Positions 11,066 through 22,251 of a DNA stretch of 64,000 nucleotides are shown piece after piece. The position numbers and the translations under genes are program-made. Every line of letters starts with the position of its first letter. Position 1 is the first letter of the stretch. The stretch comes from Chenopodium formosanum (lineage: Eukaryota; Streptophyta; Magnoliopsida; Caryophyllales; Amaranthaceae): assembly GCA_024500155.1 (NCBI GenBank), contig CM044868.1:41612165-41676164 (forward strand). The letters are read 5' to 3'. The notes beneath the pieces were generated by a model. That model did not search any database. It was given only the letters and a program-made list of their open reading frames with translations, and was not told the DNA's origin.

Positions 11066-13627
11066 TTGTTTTTCTTTTTTGACCGCCACCAGCTGATCAG
11101 TCTTTCTTTTCTTTCCGGCTGGTGGGGCCGACTGTTCTTCCTCGACATTGTTGAGGTCAATCATTTGCTTGCCCCGGCCGGATGCTGCGGCCGCAGGCTT
11201 GACATCCGAGAGATAACACTCTCGAGCCGTCTTTTGGTCCCTATTAAGGGAACCAACTGTTCCATCATCCTTCTCATACTTGAGTAGCATGAGAGCATGG
11301 ATGATGACGGCCTTACACTCATTAAGAGTGGGTCGGCCAAAGATGAGGTTGTAAGCCGTGAGCTCTTCAACCACTAGGAAACGGATGGTCATGTGCCGAC
11401 CGTCTCCCCTGCTTCCCAGGCGGACAGGTAGGTCGATTCGTCTGACCGGGTGCACAAGTCCTCCCCCAAACCCAACTAAGGTGTGGGTGACCTCCATCAT
11501 GCTATTCGGTTTGTACTTGAGATTGGACAAGCATTTGAGGCAGATGAGGTCAGAGGAACTTCCTGTGTCAATCAGAATTCGGCCAACCAGCTGGTTGGCG
11601 ACTTTACACTCAATGACAACAGGGTCATCATGCGGCCGACGGACTTTGCCTCTGTCCTGTTCGGTGATGACAACTTTAGGGAAGGTGGATGTGCTAGCTG
11701 TATCCCCCTCCTCAACAGAATTAACCATCTTTCTCAGATGGTCCTTGGTACCCCGAATGGTCGGGCCACCACCGGCAAATCCGCCTGCTATGGTATACAC
11801 CGGTTCTTCATCAGTTTCGGCACTCACAGCAGGCTGGGGAGTCTTTTTCTTGGACTTCCCCGGATTTGCTTTTGAAGTCACTTTGGACTTCACATAGGAC
11901 TTCAGCTGTCCTTTGTCGGCCAAACGGTCGAGCTCTCGCTTGAGACTAAAGCAGTTGTTCGTGTCATGGCCAACATCCTCATGGAAATGGCAATGCTTGT
12001 TCTTGTTCCGATTTTCAACGGAACCTTTCATAGCAGTCGGCTTTTCAAGAGTTAGCCGATCCTTAATTTCCAAAAGGATGGAGCAGCAGTCTTTGTGGAA
12101 TTCGTACCTTGGAACGTACGGCTTCCACTCTTTTTTCTTCTTCTGGGCCGGTTGATCAGAGTTATCAATGGCCCAGACTTGCTTTTTCTTTTTGCTTTCT
12201 TCTGGCTTAGGAGCTGGCTGAGCAGGCCGACTCTCTTTCTGTCGGTCAGACTTCTTATGGTCCGACTGCTTATTGGAGGAGCAGAGTTCGGTCGCCTATA
12301 TGTAGGCTTCCGCCTCTCGCAAGGCTCCTTGCAGGGTAAAGATTTGTTTGCGGACGAGTTCGTACTTAAAAGTAGACCCGTCCTTCAGACCCTTAAAGAA
12401 GTCTGTGAAGGCGACCTCATCAGACAGCCCATGAATCTGGATTCGGACCAGATTGAACCGCCTGACGTAGGATCGCAAACCTTCTCTATCTCCCTGCTGT
12501 ACATTGCCCAAGTCAAGACTTGTCTTTTTGGCAGGGATGTTCATAGAGAAGTTTGATGCAAACAAGAACGCAAGCGTCTTGAAGCTATTTATGCAGCCAG
12601 CCGGCAGGTTGCCAAACCACTGCTGGGCTATGCCCTTCAGGGTGGCTGGAAAGCAACGACACCAAGCGGCAACATCCAACCCCTGTAAATACATGAGGTG
12701 GGTGTATGCTAGCAGGTGGTCTTCTGGGTTGGAGGTCCCGTCATAGGCTTCAGTTATTTCCCTGGAGAAAGCAGAGGGTTGATCTCCAAGGTGTTGCAGC
12801 CTAAGCTGCCAGTCCATCGGCTGATAGCCGTATGCCGCCTGTCCTCCATAGAGGGTAGGTTGCATGTAAGGTACAACTGGCGCTTGGTACAATGGTTGTG
12901 CCATGTACTGGGCGGACTGAATCACATGCGGCCCAGACTGAACCCTTTGGCTGCTTGCTGGGGTCTCATGTACAGACTAGGAACACCTCACAGAGGTGTT
13001 CCGAAAGCTATCATGATAAGTCGACGTTGAAGCCGACTCTGATTGCTGGGTTCTCCTCTCCTCAATGTATTGTCGAGCGTCACAGAACGTTTTCTTGCTA
13101 CCATCCGGCTGTATATGTCGGATGGGTTTTCTTGCGCCCATTTTTGGGAAATGGAGCCGATTAAGGTCAAATTGGGGCCTGGCCTTCTCCTTAGGAGCAG
13201 GATGAGGGGTCGGCTGACGGTCCCTGACCGACTTCTGTTTGCCAGCTTGGGCTGGCTTCTTGGCCGACTGCTCCTTTCTAGGAGTAGGCGACTTCTTTGA
13301 GGCGAGCTGTTTGATTTCACCCCTGAGGCTCCTCAGAAGTGACATTAGCTCATCCCGAGTGACGGGAGTTGATCCTGTCGCCTGGGAAGGATCAAACGGC
13401 CGCCCCGAGGGCTTCTTTGGCTGACCAGCAGTTTTGCTTGGTCCTGCCTGAACATGGGGACGCTCTCGCCGTTCCTTACTGCGGATGCGTTTAGAGATGA
13501 GGGATCCATTTGGATCCACATAGGTTTCGACATCAGCGTCGTCACTTGAGTCATGGTCCGTTTGGACCAGTACATCATTTGGAGGCCGAATGGCATCCGC
13601 ATTTGGTACAAGCTCTTGTGAAGCCAT
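11066..13627 (-). pseudogene. Element A gag-protease
   Basis: One frame from ATG 13627 to the UAG at 11063 codes about 854 residues. The first 215 residues are charged and Gln/Pro-rich. The retrotransposon gag core contains TYDGTSNPEDHL-like and WCRCFPATLKG blocks. A zinc-knuckle variant (CHFHEDVGHDTNNC) has His in place of the second Cys. The aspartic protease carries LIDTGSSSD and a later IFGRPTL flap-region block. Two in-frame TAG codons at 12977 and 12296 disable it; at 12296 elements B and D have a glutamine codon. Gag would form the particle and protease would mature it. Confidence 0.88.
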
Positions 13628-13640
13628 TTCAGAGGTACTC

Positions 13641-13660
13641 TCCCCACAGACGGCGCCAAA
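13641..13660 (-). other. Element A primer-binding site
   Basis: Directly inside the 5' LTR the minus strand reads TTTGGCGCCGTCTGTGGGGA. It resembles the tRNA-Asp-type PBS of Tat elements (TGGCGCC core); the tRNA assignment is tentative. Confidence 0.7.
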
Positions 13661-14319
13661 TGTTTCGGGGGTTTTTGTCCCTCGGGAGAGTTACAACACT
13701 GAAACTGGATTCAACTGAGGATGCCTGTACCTGCAAAGCAAACGGACCGCCGGATGGTCGGTGGTCCGCCTCCGAAGATTAAGTTAGTAAATGTTCGGAA
13801 ATAAAACGTGCGGAAGTAAAGTTATCTGCTTGGATTCCAAGCTCAAGTAAAGTGCTGTGTGTTCTTTGAAAACGACAGCTCTGTGGTAAGTGACGTATTG
13901 TATCGTATTGCGTGTCAAAAGTTCTCTCTCTTTTTTTTTTGTTGTTGTGTTGTCGTCATAAATGACATAATGTCCCTATTTATAGGGTCCTCTTGAAAAG
14001 TGTGCCTTCCTAGGATCTGGTGACCTAGGAGTTAGGTCACGCCGTTTTGCGGCGCCTCGGGATTTGGGCCTTAGAAGGCCGCCATCCCAGGGCCAATGCC
14101 TGAGTGACACGTGTCACTGTGCCCAATGGATTTTGAAGCACTTTTTGTGTGACACGTGTCGCCACCTGAATGGTCCCTGCTGGACCTTCAGTCCACGTAG
14201 GACGGAGAAGAGTCCTCCCTCCACGTGTCATCATTCCATAGGTCCAAATGACACCTATATGGAGGACACGTGGCACTTTCTGATTGGGCCACTTGGCCGG
14301 GTATAAAATACCCAAATCA
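13661..14319 (-). repeat. Element A 5' LTR
   Basis: It is 659 bp with TG...CA ends and a minus-strand CTATAAATAG at 13976-13985. Four CACGTG cores at 14108, 14153, 14222 and 14267 lie upstream of that TATA box in the direction of transcription. Confidence 0.93.
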
Positions 14320-14324
14320 GTAAT
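14320..14324. repeat. Target-site duplication of element A (right copy)
   Basis: gtaat, identical to 2629-2633. Confidence 0.95.
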
Positions 14325-14471
14325 CATAGTCATACTATGAATTAGTTGAATCCTTTAACAAGTCTTTGCTTTAGTTAGAAAAAAATTTTCTTCCTTGTCT
14401 ATTTTGCTTAATGGGTCTCACCCAATTAGACAAATTAATCAAGTGTCATACACTTGCTTACAGAATTATAG
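14325..14471 (-). pseudogene. Continuation of the decayed copia pol split by element A
   Basis: Read on the minus strand across the TSD, this joins the YDETF segment at 2633. A VKGFN-like stretch just upstream fits the start of copia RT. It is short, frameshifted and non-functional, and ends where an unrelated LTR begins at 14472. Confidence 0.5.
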
Positions 14472-15570
14472 TGTTAGACACCCATTTATGTCTTCCCAAA
14501 AACCGAACCCGGTGATAAGTACCTTTTGCGTCGAATCATAATCGAATGAAGTGAAAGTGTGGAAAGTCTAATGTTGCGGATAGTTTTAATTTCTTTTCTC
14601 TTCTCTCTGTTTTTGAAAACTTATTTTAAGAAAATAGCCAATCCAGTTTGGTTGGTCCATGATGTGGGTCCAATAGTAGTGTAGTTGTATGGGGCTTGAC
14701 AAGAGCTTTCCAATGATATATTATAAGCTCAATTCCGATAAATATTGAGGAAGTTATGGCTAAATTACTGAACTAGGCCCGGTTTGAGCCTTATATGCAG
14801 TCCAATGATCTAGAGGAATGGTTTTAGTCTTCTAGATTCTTCTAGAAGATTCTTTTCATTCCTATTTCAATTAGCATTGATAAATTGACTTTTGTTGACT
14901 TTTCAGAGTTTTAATTAGAATTAAAGAGCATTTTTGAGGAGAAATACGATTTTATCCTCCTGTACGGTAATGTTTATCTGATTTTAAGAAAACGCGTGAA
15001 TTTCTGAATCAGCGCCAAACGCCAGCTGTAGCGTCTGGCGCTAGCATTGGCGTCAGGCGCCAATAGCCAGCGTTGGCGCTAATCAGATTTTATCGGCGCC
15101 AGAATTCTGTTTTGATATTTTATCTTTTTGGCTGATTTTCTTTATAAATAAAGTAAAAATTTCGTTTTCATTCATCAACATTCATCAAAATTCATCTACA
15201 ATCACCAATTCTCACCAACTCTCATCAAAATTCTCTTGATTATTCTCTCTCTCTCTCTTTCTAAACTAGCCTTCTCTCAAATATACAAAATTCCGCATTC
15301 ATTAGATCTAGATACACCTAGCCATATTCGAAGTGGTCTTCGCCCTAGACGTGAAAGGTTTTATTTATGAGGGTTTGGTCCCAAATCTCTATTTCAATAA
15401 TTATTTAATTTAATTATTTTATTTATTATTCTCCTTGAAGTTACTAACGCGTGTATTTTGTTATTAGAAAGAAGTACGAGGCATCAAAGTAAGTACTTTA
15501 ATGGTTTTTATTGATGTTATGATATAGAAATCATGCTTAGATTGTTATTATAATTCCTAGTATCAAAGAT
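14472..15570 (+). repeat. Truncated LTR, same family as the solo LTR at 52869-54928
   Basis: It begins TGTTAGACACC (cf. TGTAGACACC at 52869). TATAAATA lies at 15143-15150, followed by runs of attcatc and a shared block reading gagggtttgg near 15370 (54108 in the other copy). By comparison the last about 600 bp are missing, and the fragment abuts the truncated element B LTR at 15571. It contains a palindrome array upstream of TATA. The superfamily is not recognised. Confidence 0.65.
15011..15082 (+). repeat. Array of GCGTCWGGCGC-like palindromic motifs at 19-20 bp spacing
   Basis: Related imperfect palindromes start at about 15012, 15031, 15050 and 15070 (for example GCGTCTGGCGC, GCGTCAGGCGC), with one more GGCGCC near 15105. 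The block ends about 60 bp upstream of the LTR TATA box. Confidence 0.75.
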
Positions 15571-15888
15571 GCACCGTAAAACGGCACAACCCACTAAAAT
15601 CTAGGTCAAGTGACCTAGATAGGGGCAAATTCTCCAATGACCCTATAAATAGGGAGATATTTCCCCATTTTGGGGACACATTCAATCATTTATTACACGA
15701 CATTCTCTCTCACCAGAGAAACACCTGAGCTTGGAATCCAAGCAGATCCCCACTTAAATTTACGTACTCTTCATTCTCTTTCAAGTTATTAACTTGATCG
15801 TTGGAGGCGGAGCTCCACCATCAGGTACAGCTCAGCCGGACCAGTCTTTGTGACGTAACTCTCCCGAGGGACAAAAACACCCAAAACA
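15571..15888 (+). repeat. Element B 5' LTR, truncated
   Basis: It corresponds to 36011-36350 of the 3' LTR but lacks a 22-bp segment present there (after the ccaccatc near 15823). It contains a plus-strand CTATAAATAG at about 15643, ends CA, and is followed by the PBS. The 5' portion is missing at the junction with the LTR fragment. Confidence 0.85.
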
Positions 15889-15908
15889 TTTGGCACCGTC
15901 TGTGGGGA
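15889..15908 (+). other. Element B primer-binding site
   Basis: TTTGGCACCGTCTGTGGGGA directly follows the LTR and differs from the A and D copies by one base (GCACC for GCGCC). Confidence 0.7.
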
Positions 15909-15921
15909 GAGTACTTCAAGG

Positions 15922-17811
15922 GTGGTTCAAGAGTCTATACCACCTCCTAAGCGTCCGGTCGATGACCCGGAATTTTTCACGGACCAAGAGGATGAAGATC
16001 CTCATGTCGAAACTTATATAGCCGAGGATGGCTCCTTGATAACCAAGCGCATTCGGCCCAGAGATACTCTAGAGCGGGGTGCCAACAAGGCGGGTACAAA
16101 TCGACCCCCTGGGCAGCCGGAAGGGGAAACCTATACGGCCAGCAGATCAGCTCCTGTCACTTGAGACGAACTCATGAAATTCATGACAAGTTTCAAGGGT
16201 AAAATTAAAGATCTGATCACGAAGAGCCGGGCTAGCCTAAGTAGGGGTTAGTCGACAAAAAAGACTCCTCTGGAGAAGGGGAAGTCAGTTAGAGAACGGC
16301 AGCCAACTCCTCATCCAAAGGAGAAGGCAGCCGGGACCATTGATTTGTCCAAAATTCTTTTGCCTAAGAGGAATGCCAACAATCCCCGCCGGACTCAATA
16401 GCCGGTGGGAAGCAAAAAGTCAACTCTTGACGCCCGGGAGATCATCACCCGCAAGAGAAATTAACAGTTGTCTGAGTCGGCTTCTACGTCGAACTTTCCA
16501 GACAACTTCAACAACACCTCTGCAAGGAATGTACTTTCCTTGCATGAGAGCTAAACAGGCGATAATACCTTCCATTCTGGTCCTCAAATTATTGGGACTG
16601 CACCGTATGTACCTTCACAGGTCTAGGGTTAGTATTCTCCCTATTTCATGCAGCCGACCCTCTTTGGAGGTCAGGCGGCATACAACAACGTCCATCCACT
16701 GAACTGGCAGCTTCGTCTGCTCCGCCTGGGTGAACAACCTTCTACGTTCACCCGGGAGATAACCGAGGCAACACAGCCGACCAAGGTTAAAAATGTGTTG
16801 GTAAGCACCTATGACGGTACCTCCAACCCGGAAGATCACCTCATGGCTTACACCAACCTCATGTACTTACAAGGGTTGGATGATGCCACTTGGTGTCGAT
16901 GCTTCCCGGCTACATTGAAGGGAATTGCCCTACAATGGTTTGGTAACTTGCCAGCCGGGTCCATTGATAGTTTCAGGAAGCTTGCCTTTCTGTTTGCTTC
17001 CAACTTCTCGATGAACATCCCTGCGAAGAAAACAAGTCTTGACTTGAGCACCATTAAGCAGAGGAAGAGAGAAGGATTGCGCTCCTATGTCATGCGGTTC
17101 AATCTGATCCGAATTCAGATTCAAGGAATGTCTGATGAGGTAGCTTTTACAGACTTTCTCAAGGGTCTGAGAGATGGGTCGACTTTTAATTTCGACCTAG
17201 TCAGAAAAGGGGCTTTCACCTTACAGGCGGCCCTGAGGGAGGCGGAAAGCTATATTCAAGCAACCGACCTCTGCTCGCCTGGTAACCAGTCAGAAAATAA
17301 GAAGTCCGACAAGCAGAAAGACAGCCTGCCTGCTCAGCCGGCCAAGAAGAAAGAAGAGAGCAAGAAAAGAAAAGAAGTTTGGGCGGTTAGTGAATCTGAC
17401 CAGCCGTCTTAGAAGAAGAAGAAAGAATTTAAACCGTACGTTCCTAAGTATGAGTTTAACAAGGATTGCAACTCCATCCTCATGGAGATCAAGGACCGGT
17501 TGTCTCTAGAGAAGCCGAATCCAATGAAAAGTTCCATTCAATCAAGGAACAAAAATAAATTTTGCCAATACCATGAGGAAGTTGGCCATGACACCAACGA
17601 CTACTTCAACTTTCAACGGGCATTGGACCGTCTGACTGACAAGGGGATGTTAAAGTCTTATATCTCTAAGTCCAAAAGGACTAATAAGAAGAACCCGGGG
17701 CAGTCATCTAAGACACCCCATCCTGCTAGTAGTTTGGACACTGATAAGGAGCCGGTCTACACCATAGCAGGAGGGTTCTCATGCAGTGGCCCTACCATCC
17801 GTGGCACCAAG
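15922..17811 (+). pseudogene. Element B gag (5' part of gag-pro)
   Basis: One frame from ATG 15922 is homologous to A gag: an acidic N-terminus, basic linker, gag core at 16648-17280 with WCRCFPATLKG and FASNFSMNIP blocks, and the knuckle remnant CQYHEEVGHDTND with the last Cys replaced by Tyr. It is interrupted by at least eight in-frame stops (TGA 16162, several TAG and TAA between 16249 and 16630, TAG 17410). The frame stops at IRGTK, where element C is inserted, and resumes at 27453. Confidence 0.88.
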
Positions 17812-19030
17812 TGTTGGGGTTTGGCGAGTCCGACTCACCGCGGAAACAACCCCGACCCAAGGAACCACTCGCAATTAATAAACCCATAAAGCATAAATAA
17901 ATAATCACAAGAAAGGAAGAACGAATCTTACCCTCAAAGCGAGCTTCACCCTTACAAAAACGGGCTCTTACTTGAAAGCTTCGAGCACCGCAAGCGCCGT
18001 GCCTCCAACGGTATCCACCCACAAAGGACGAACACGACTTTAAGGTCCGCTACCTTGGAGTTAGCAAGGTCCGACCAAAACCCGAGTGTTATTAGAGTTT
18101 AAGAGTTTTCCCAAAAATATGGAATGCTCTTTCTAACTCCCACTCAAGCAAAGAATTCTCAAGCCATGCCATGACTATTTATAAGGAAGTATGCCTTGTG
18201 AATTTCACTCATCTTTCAATGTGGGACTTTTCACAAAAAGATCCCACATGGAAAGATTGGTGAATTCAACCCATAGTTAAATAAAAAAATGAACAAGTAA
18301 CAAGTGTCACATGGTTAGGTGTGGACCACTTTCTCACTTGGTCCCCAAGGCATTTCACATGCAATGTGAACTAACCATGTGTCACCCAACCTTGAGCCCC
18401 AAGTTGGGTTCGGTTGGCCCATTTTATTTTGGCCCGTGTCCATGACCCATCAACCCGGGTCCACGGCCATTGCCACATGTGTCGCCACTGTGGCGCGCCG
18501 CCACCATGGCGCTGCCACTTGTTGGCTGCCACTAGGTGGCTGCCAATGTGGCGGCCACGTGTGCTGCCATGTGTGCTGCCACATGGCGTTTTGCCATGTG
18601 TGCTGCCACGTGGCATGCTCCTATTGGGCATGCATTCCTAGCCTTTTGCGTGGCTAGGATTTTACTTGTTACTTGATGCATTTTTCCGTCTTGCCAAATC
18701 CTAAATTTTGGCTCGACATTTGAGATTCTCCGACGCTCGGTTTCGACGCTCCAAGCTCGAATTTCCGACGTCTAAATGTTTAACACTCGGGCGACGAATT
18801 AATTTCTTCTGAATTAATTCGTCGAGTCAGTTCGTATATTTTGCTTGGGTGTGACCCGAAGGGTTCAGTCAAGATTAAGCTGTAATATTAATTATATTAA
18901 TATTATTGATCAGAAGCGGCCTCCACCTAGGCATTCCGATCACTTGACCTTGCTGAATATATAGGCTTTCTAATGATTCTGAACCCGCTATCAGAATAAT
19001 ACACTTGTTCGAAGGACACCATTCCTTTCA
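17812..19030 (-). repeat. Element C 3' LTR
   Basis: Its ends are TGTTGGGG and CTTTCA. A minus-strand TATAAATAG is near 18173-18182. A GC-rich block at 18465-18625 is built of TGCCAC/GTGGC-type words. It aligns throughout with 26230-27447. Confidence 0.92.
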
Positions 19031-19045
19031 ATCTCCCACTTGTCC
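19031..19045 (-). other. Element C polypurine tract
   Basis: On the minus strand it reads GGACAAGTGGGAGAT immediately before the LTR, the usual copia PPT type. Confidence 0.8.
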
Positions 19046-19981
19046 TTCCGGACAAGTGTGCATTTAGTGTATAGCCCCTTTCCTATGTCTCTTCATGTCT
19101 CTTCATGAACTATAGAGTAAGATTACTCATCATCTTTGTTACGTCCAGAAGTGTTTCTCGAAATCCGAGTTTGACTGTCGATAAGCAGATGATTTCTAAA
19201 ATCCATCTGAGCACGGCCATGCATTTTCACAGTCTCGCTCTTCGAGAGGCCTTGTAAACAACAAGACATGTTCCCTATTGTTAGTAGGGGGACATTTACA
19301 GTCTTGTAATGTAGCTTCTCTTACTAAGAGGACTCACCCGCCTGATATCTGTCTTTATAATCCCCAGTTACGGCAGACGTTTGGCGGATACCAAAGCGGA
19401 CCAGTACTCAAACAAGAGATCTCCCACTACTCATGGTCAAAGGAAAAGAGTTCCGATAGTAATAATGAGAAAATACTTATGACGATTTTTTAAATCTCTT
19501 AAAGTATCCTCATAGGTCGATCCAGTATGGTTCTAAACCAATACCTGTGCAAATGATTTATATCCTCATAGCACAAGAAACGGTGCTATAAATCATACTA
19601 CACACTAATCTCTGATGGTCATCAATCGTCCGCAAAATATGACCTTGAATAGGGATAATTTTCGATTAAAATATTCAATGTTCACTTAATAGGTGTTTCT
19701 TTATCCAAGCCATTGACTTGATACCCTATTTTGAATATTTATTAAAATCGAATGGACTCATTATTTAATTCTAAACCACAATTAAATAGTTTTGTGGAAT
19801 ATTTAGAAATACTTTATTCCACTATGAAGCTTCACAATGTTTCATCTTGTGATAAATGGTTTTTCCCAAATGTTTTAAGAGTAGTACTCTTCATAAAACA
19901 TTCATAAAAATCACACTCATATTTGATATGCTTGATTTCTTTCATGCAATTATGAATGTTGTCGTTCACTTATTGCATAAG

Positions 19982-20275
19982 TTAAGTTATAATTACTTTG
20001 CAAACCTTAGCATCTTCATTATCCACCATTTCCTTAATAAGATGATAAAATTTTGAGAGTGTTAATGGATTACATGTGATTCGGGATTTATTGTCCAAGC
20101 AATGGCTCCCACTCATTTTTATGATTCGAGACCTTCTACTTGACAACCTACAATCATCAACGTTCAACAACGAACTTTTCCATTTAACATCTTTCCTTAT
20201 TATTTCCTTTAAGGCAACAATATTCTCAACATATATTTTAGTAGACTCCCTGATGATGCCTTTCGTGGGTTTCAC
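19982..20275 (-). pseudogene. Element C RNase H remnant
   Basis: A minus-strand frame contains YHLIKEMVDNEDAKVCKV, matching the end of copia RNase H. A preceding STKIYVENIVALKEIIRK is reminiscent of the STTEAEYxA helix. The ADPLTK motif is lost. It sits the expected distance from the 3' LTR. It is clearly non-functional. Confidence 0.55.
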
Positions 20276-22186
20276 TCCAAGCGACTCACAACGATTTGGG
20301 ATACCCTAATCACTTGTGAGCATGGAAATTTTCCTTAAATTCCCGCACATTATACATGGATGCACATCCATGTTACCATTCTCAAGCCACGACACTTCTT
20401 GCCTCGTGCTTATAAATGGCTTCCTTGCTAAGGATCTAATCCTTGTTAAGGTTTGTGCTTGCAACATCAAAACTCAAATTATATTTGTTTCCATGCGTTA
20501 AGAACTCATCCAACTACTTATCTAAGTTCTTTGGATGTTCTTGACTATAATCTAATGATCTAATACTTAGATTAATGTCGATTGGTATTATATACGTACT
20601 TCACATGCTCTAAGCATTTAAGTCATCTGACGATTCCATACCATAGCTTTGCATGATGGATTTAATTCTAGAATTTTTCTCAATTTTATTCCATCCATGT
20701 AACATTTAGCTCATACAGTTACACTGAGTCTTGCCAAATTGTTCGCTATATGATGTGGTTGAAAGTCTCCTACTAGAGTCTTTCTCTTTTGACTTAGTAC
20801 TTAGCCTAGCTTATACATAGGTCAAACATTTACTTAGCTTCATACATATGGGTCAAAAGCCTTTCAAAGTCCTTCACGTTTAACATGGTAATTTCTTTTA
20901 CTCATTTAAACATTTAATTAAGTCTATACCATAGAACTTAATTCCCAACATGTACTAAGTATCGTCTTTAGCTCGGTCCATTGTCAAAATACTTTCAAAT
21001 CTAAACATTTAGCATTTGATGGTTGTTTCACAATAGAGTTTGTAAACTTCTTGTTGGACCATTACTTTTGCTCCCACTAAACTTCTTGTTCATCAGAATT
21101 TCTATGTTTCTCCATAAGTCAATCCTCTTATTAACTTTATGAGAAAACACGTTCCAATTCCTTCATGCAATGCTTCCTTTAATCCTATGACGGATTCCAT
21201 GTGCTTGCTTTCAAATCTAGCATTATTTAGATTTTCAAAACCCTTAGACTATTCCATAGTCACTTCCAAAATCCTATTTTGGGTAGGCGGTTTTTGTATC
21301 TATTTTTCCATATTTCATATGTGCAATTTTGCTAGATCAATCACGAAAAGACTTGAGCATTCCGATTGGTGAATGGGATTTTATTAAAATCAACTCCTTG
21401 ATATTAATTATATCCTTTACAACAAATCTAGCTATGTATGCATATACATTTCCACATTTGTTAGTTTTCTCCTTGAAAACTTATTTGCAATCGATGAGTC
21501 TTTCACCTTTCATGCAAATTAATCAAGTTTCAAACATGATTTTCAAACATGGAGTCTATTTCGGATTTTCATGGTCTTTAACCATTATTCGGAATTTGGA
21601 TTTGTCGTAGCTATCTTACAAGACATTATTCCTTTACTATCTAATAGTAAATAGTATGCTTGTAAGTCTTAGGTTTGTTTCTAACTTAATAGAAAATTTA
21701 TAGGATTCAATCCAAGCATTTGGTGAATTCTATACCTATACGGGGCAATTGCATCAAACACTGAGTTTTAAGGCGCTTTCAAAGCCCTTTTATTATGTTG
21801 ATCTTACTCCAACATTTTTAATGTTTTGTGAGTAATGAATTCTCTTTTAAGGCACTTGTAAAGTCCTTTTGAGTATTCTTGATCAAGCATTCTCATGAAG
21901 TCCTTTAAGGTCTTCCAAGATTCTCAGTTCTAGTTTGTTGCTAAGTTCGATGGTCATCGAGTTCATTTGTCTCCCACTTGTCGTTTTGGAAACGTGTTAC
22001 TTTCCAGAAAGACACTACTTAGAGCAACAAACAATTTTTGTTCTCAATTAGGATGTGGAGGTAATACTCGTAGTCTCACTTGAATGCTTACAAAGAGACA
22101 TGTATATTGTCTTTGGGTAAAAGTTCGTTGTGAAACAAACAATTAGCTCCTACTTGAGCTATCTTAGTCTTTATTGAGCCATTCAT

Positions 22187-22251
22187 CTCCCACTGAGTCA
22201 CCTAGCTCCCACTGAGCCACTTTGCTCCCACTGAGCTAGTGAACTCCCACT
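22187..22251. repeat. Short tandem cluster of CTCCCACTGAG
   Basis: Four copies of the 11-mer begin at 22187, 22206, 22225 and 22244, at intervals of 19 bp each. A diverged copy, CTCCTACTTGAG, begins at 22147. Confidence 0.85.

Larger units (their letters stand above)
2634..14319 (-). mobile_element. Element A: near-complete Tat-lineage Ty3/gypsy retrotransposon with antisense gene
   Basis: It is 11,686 bp long, with two 659-bp LTRs, a perfect 5-bp TSD (gtaat), a PBS beside the right LTR and a PPT beside the left LTR, so it is transcribed leftward. The order is gag-protease, RT, RNase H, archaeal-type RNase H, integrase, a 3' region, and then a convergent spliced gene on the plus strand. The dual RNase H, the absence of a chromodomain and the antisense ORF place it in the Tat group (Retand/Grande/RIRE2 relatives, known family features). 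By eye the LTRs differ by about 12 substitutions (10 transitions) plus small indels, about 1.8 per cent, so the insertion is fairly recent. gag and RT carry stops and pol has three frameshifts, so this copy is defective. Confidence 0.93.

Noticed and set aside
18371..18657. Several overlapping His/Cys/Trp-rich frames
   Set aside because: Produced by the repetitive TGCCAC/GTGGC block of the element C LTR on both strands, and repeated in the other LTR.
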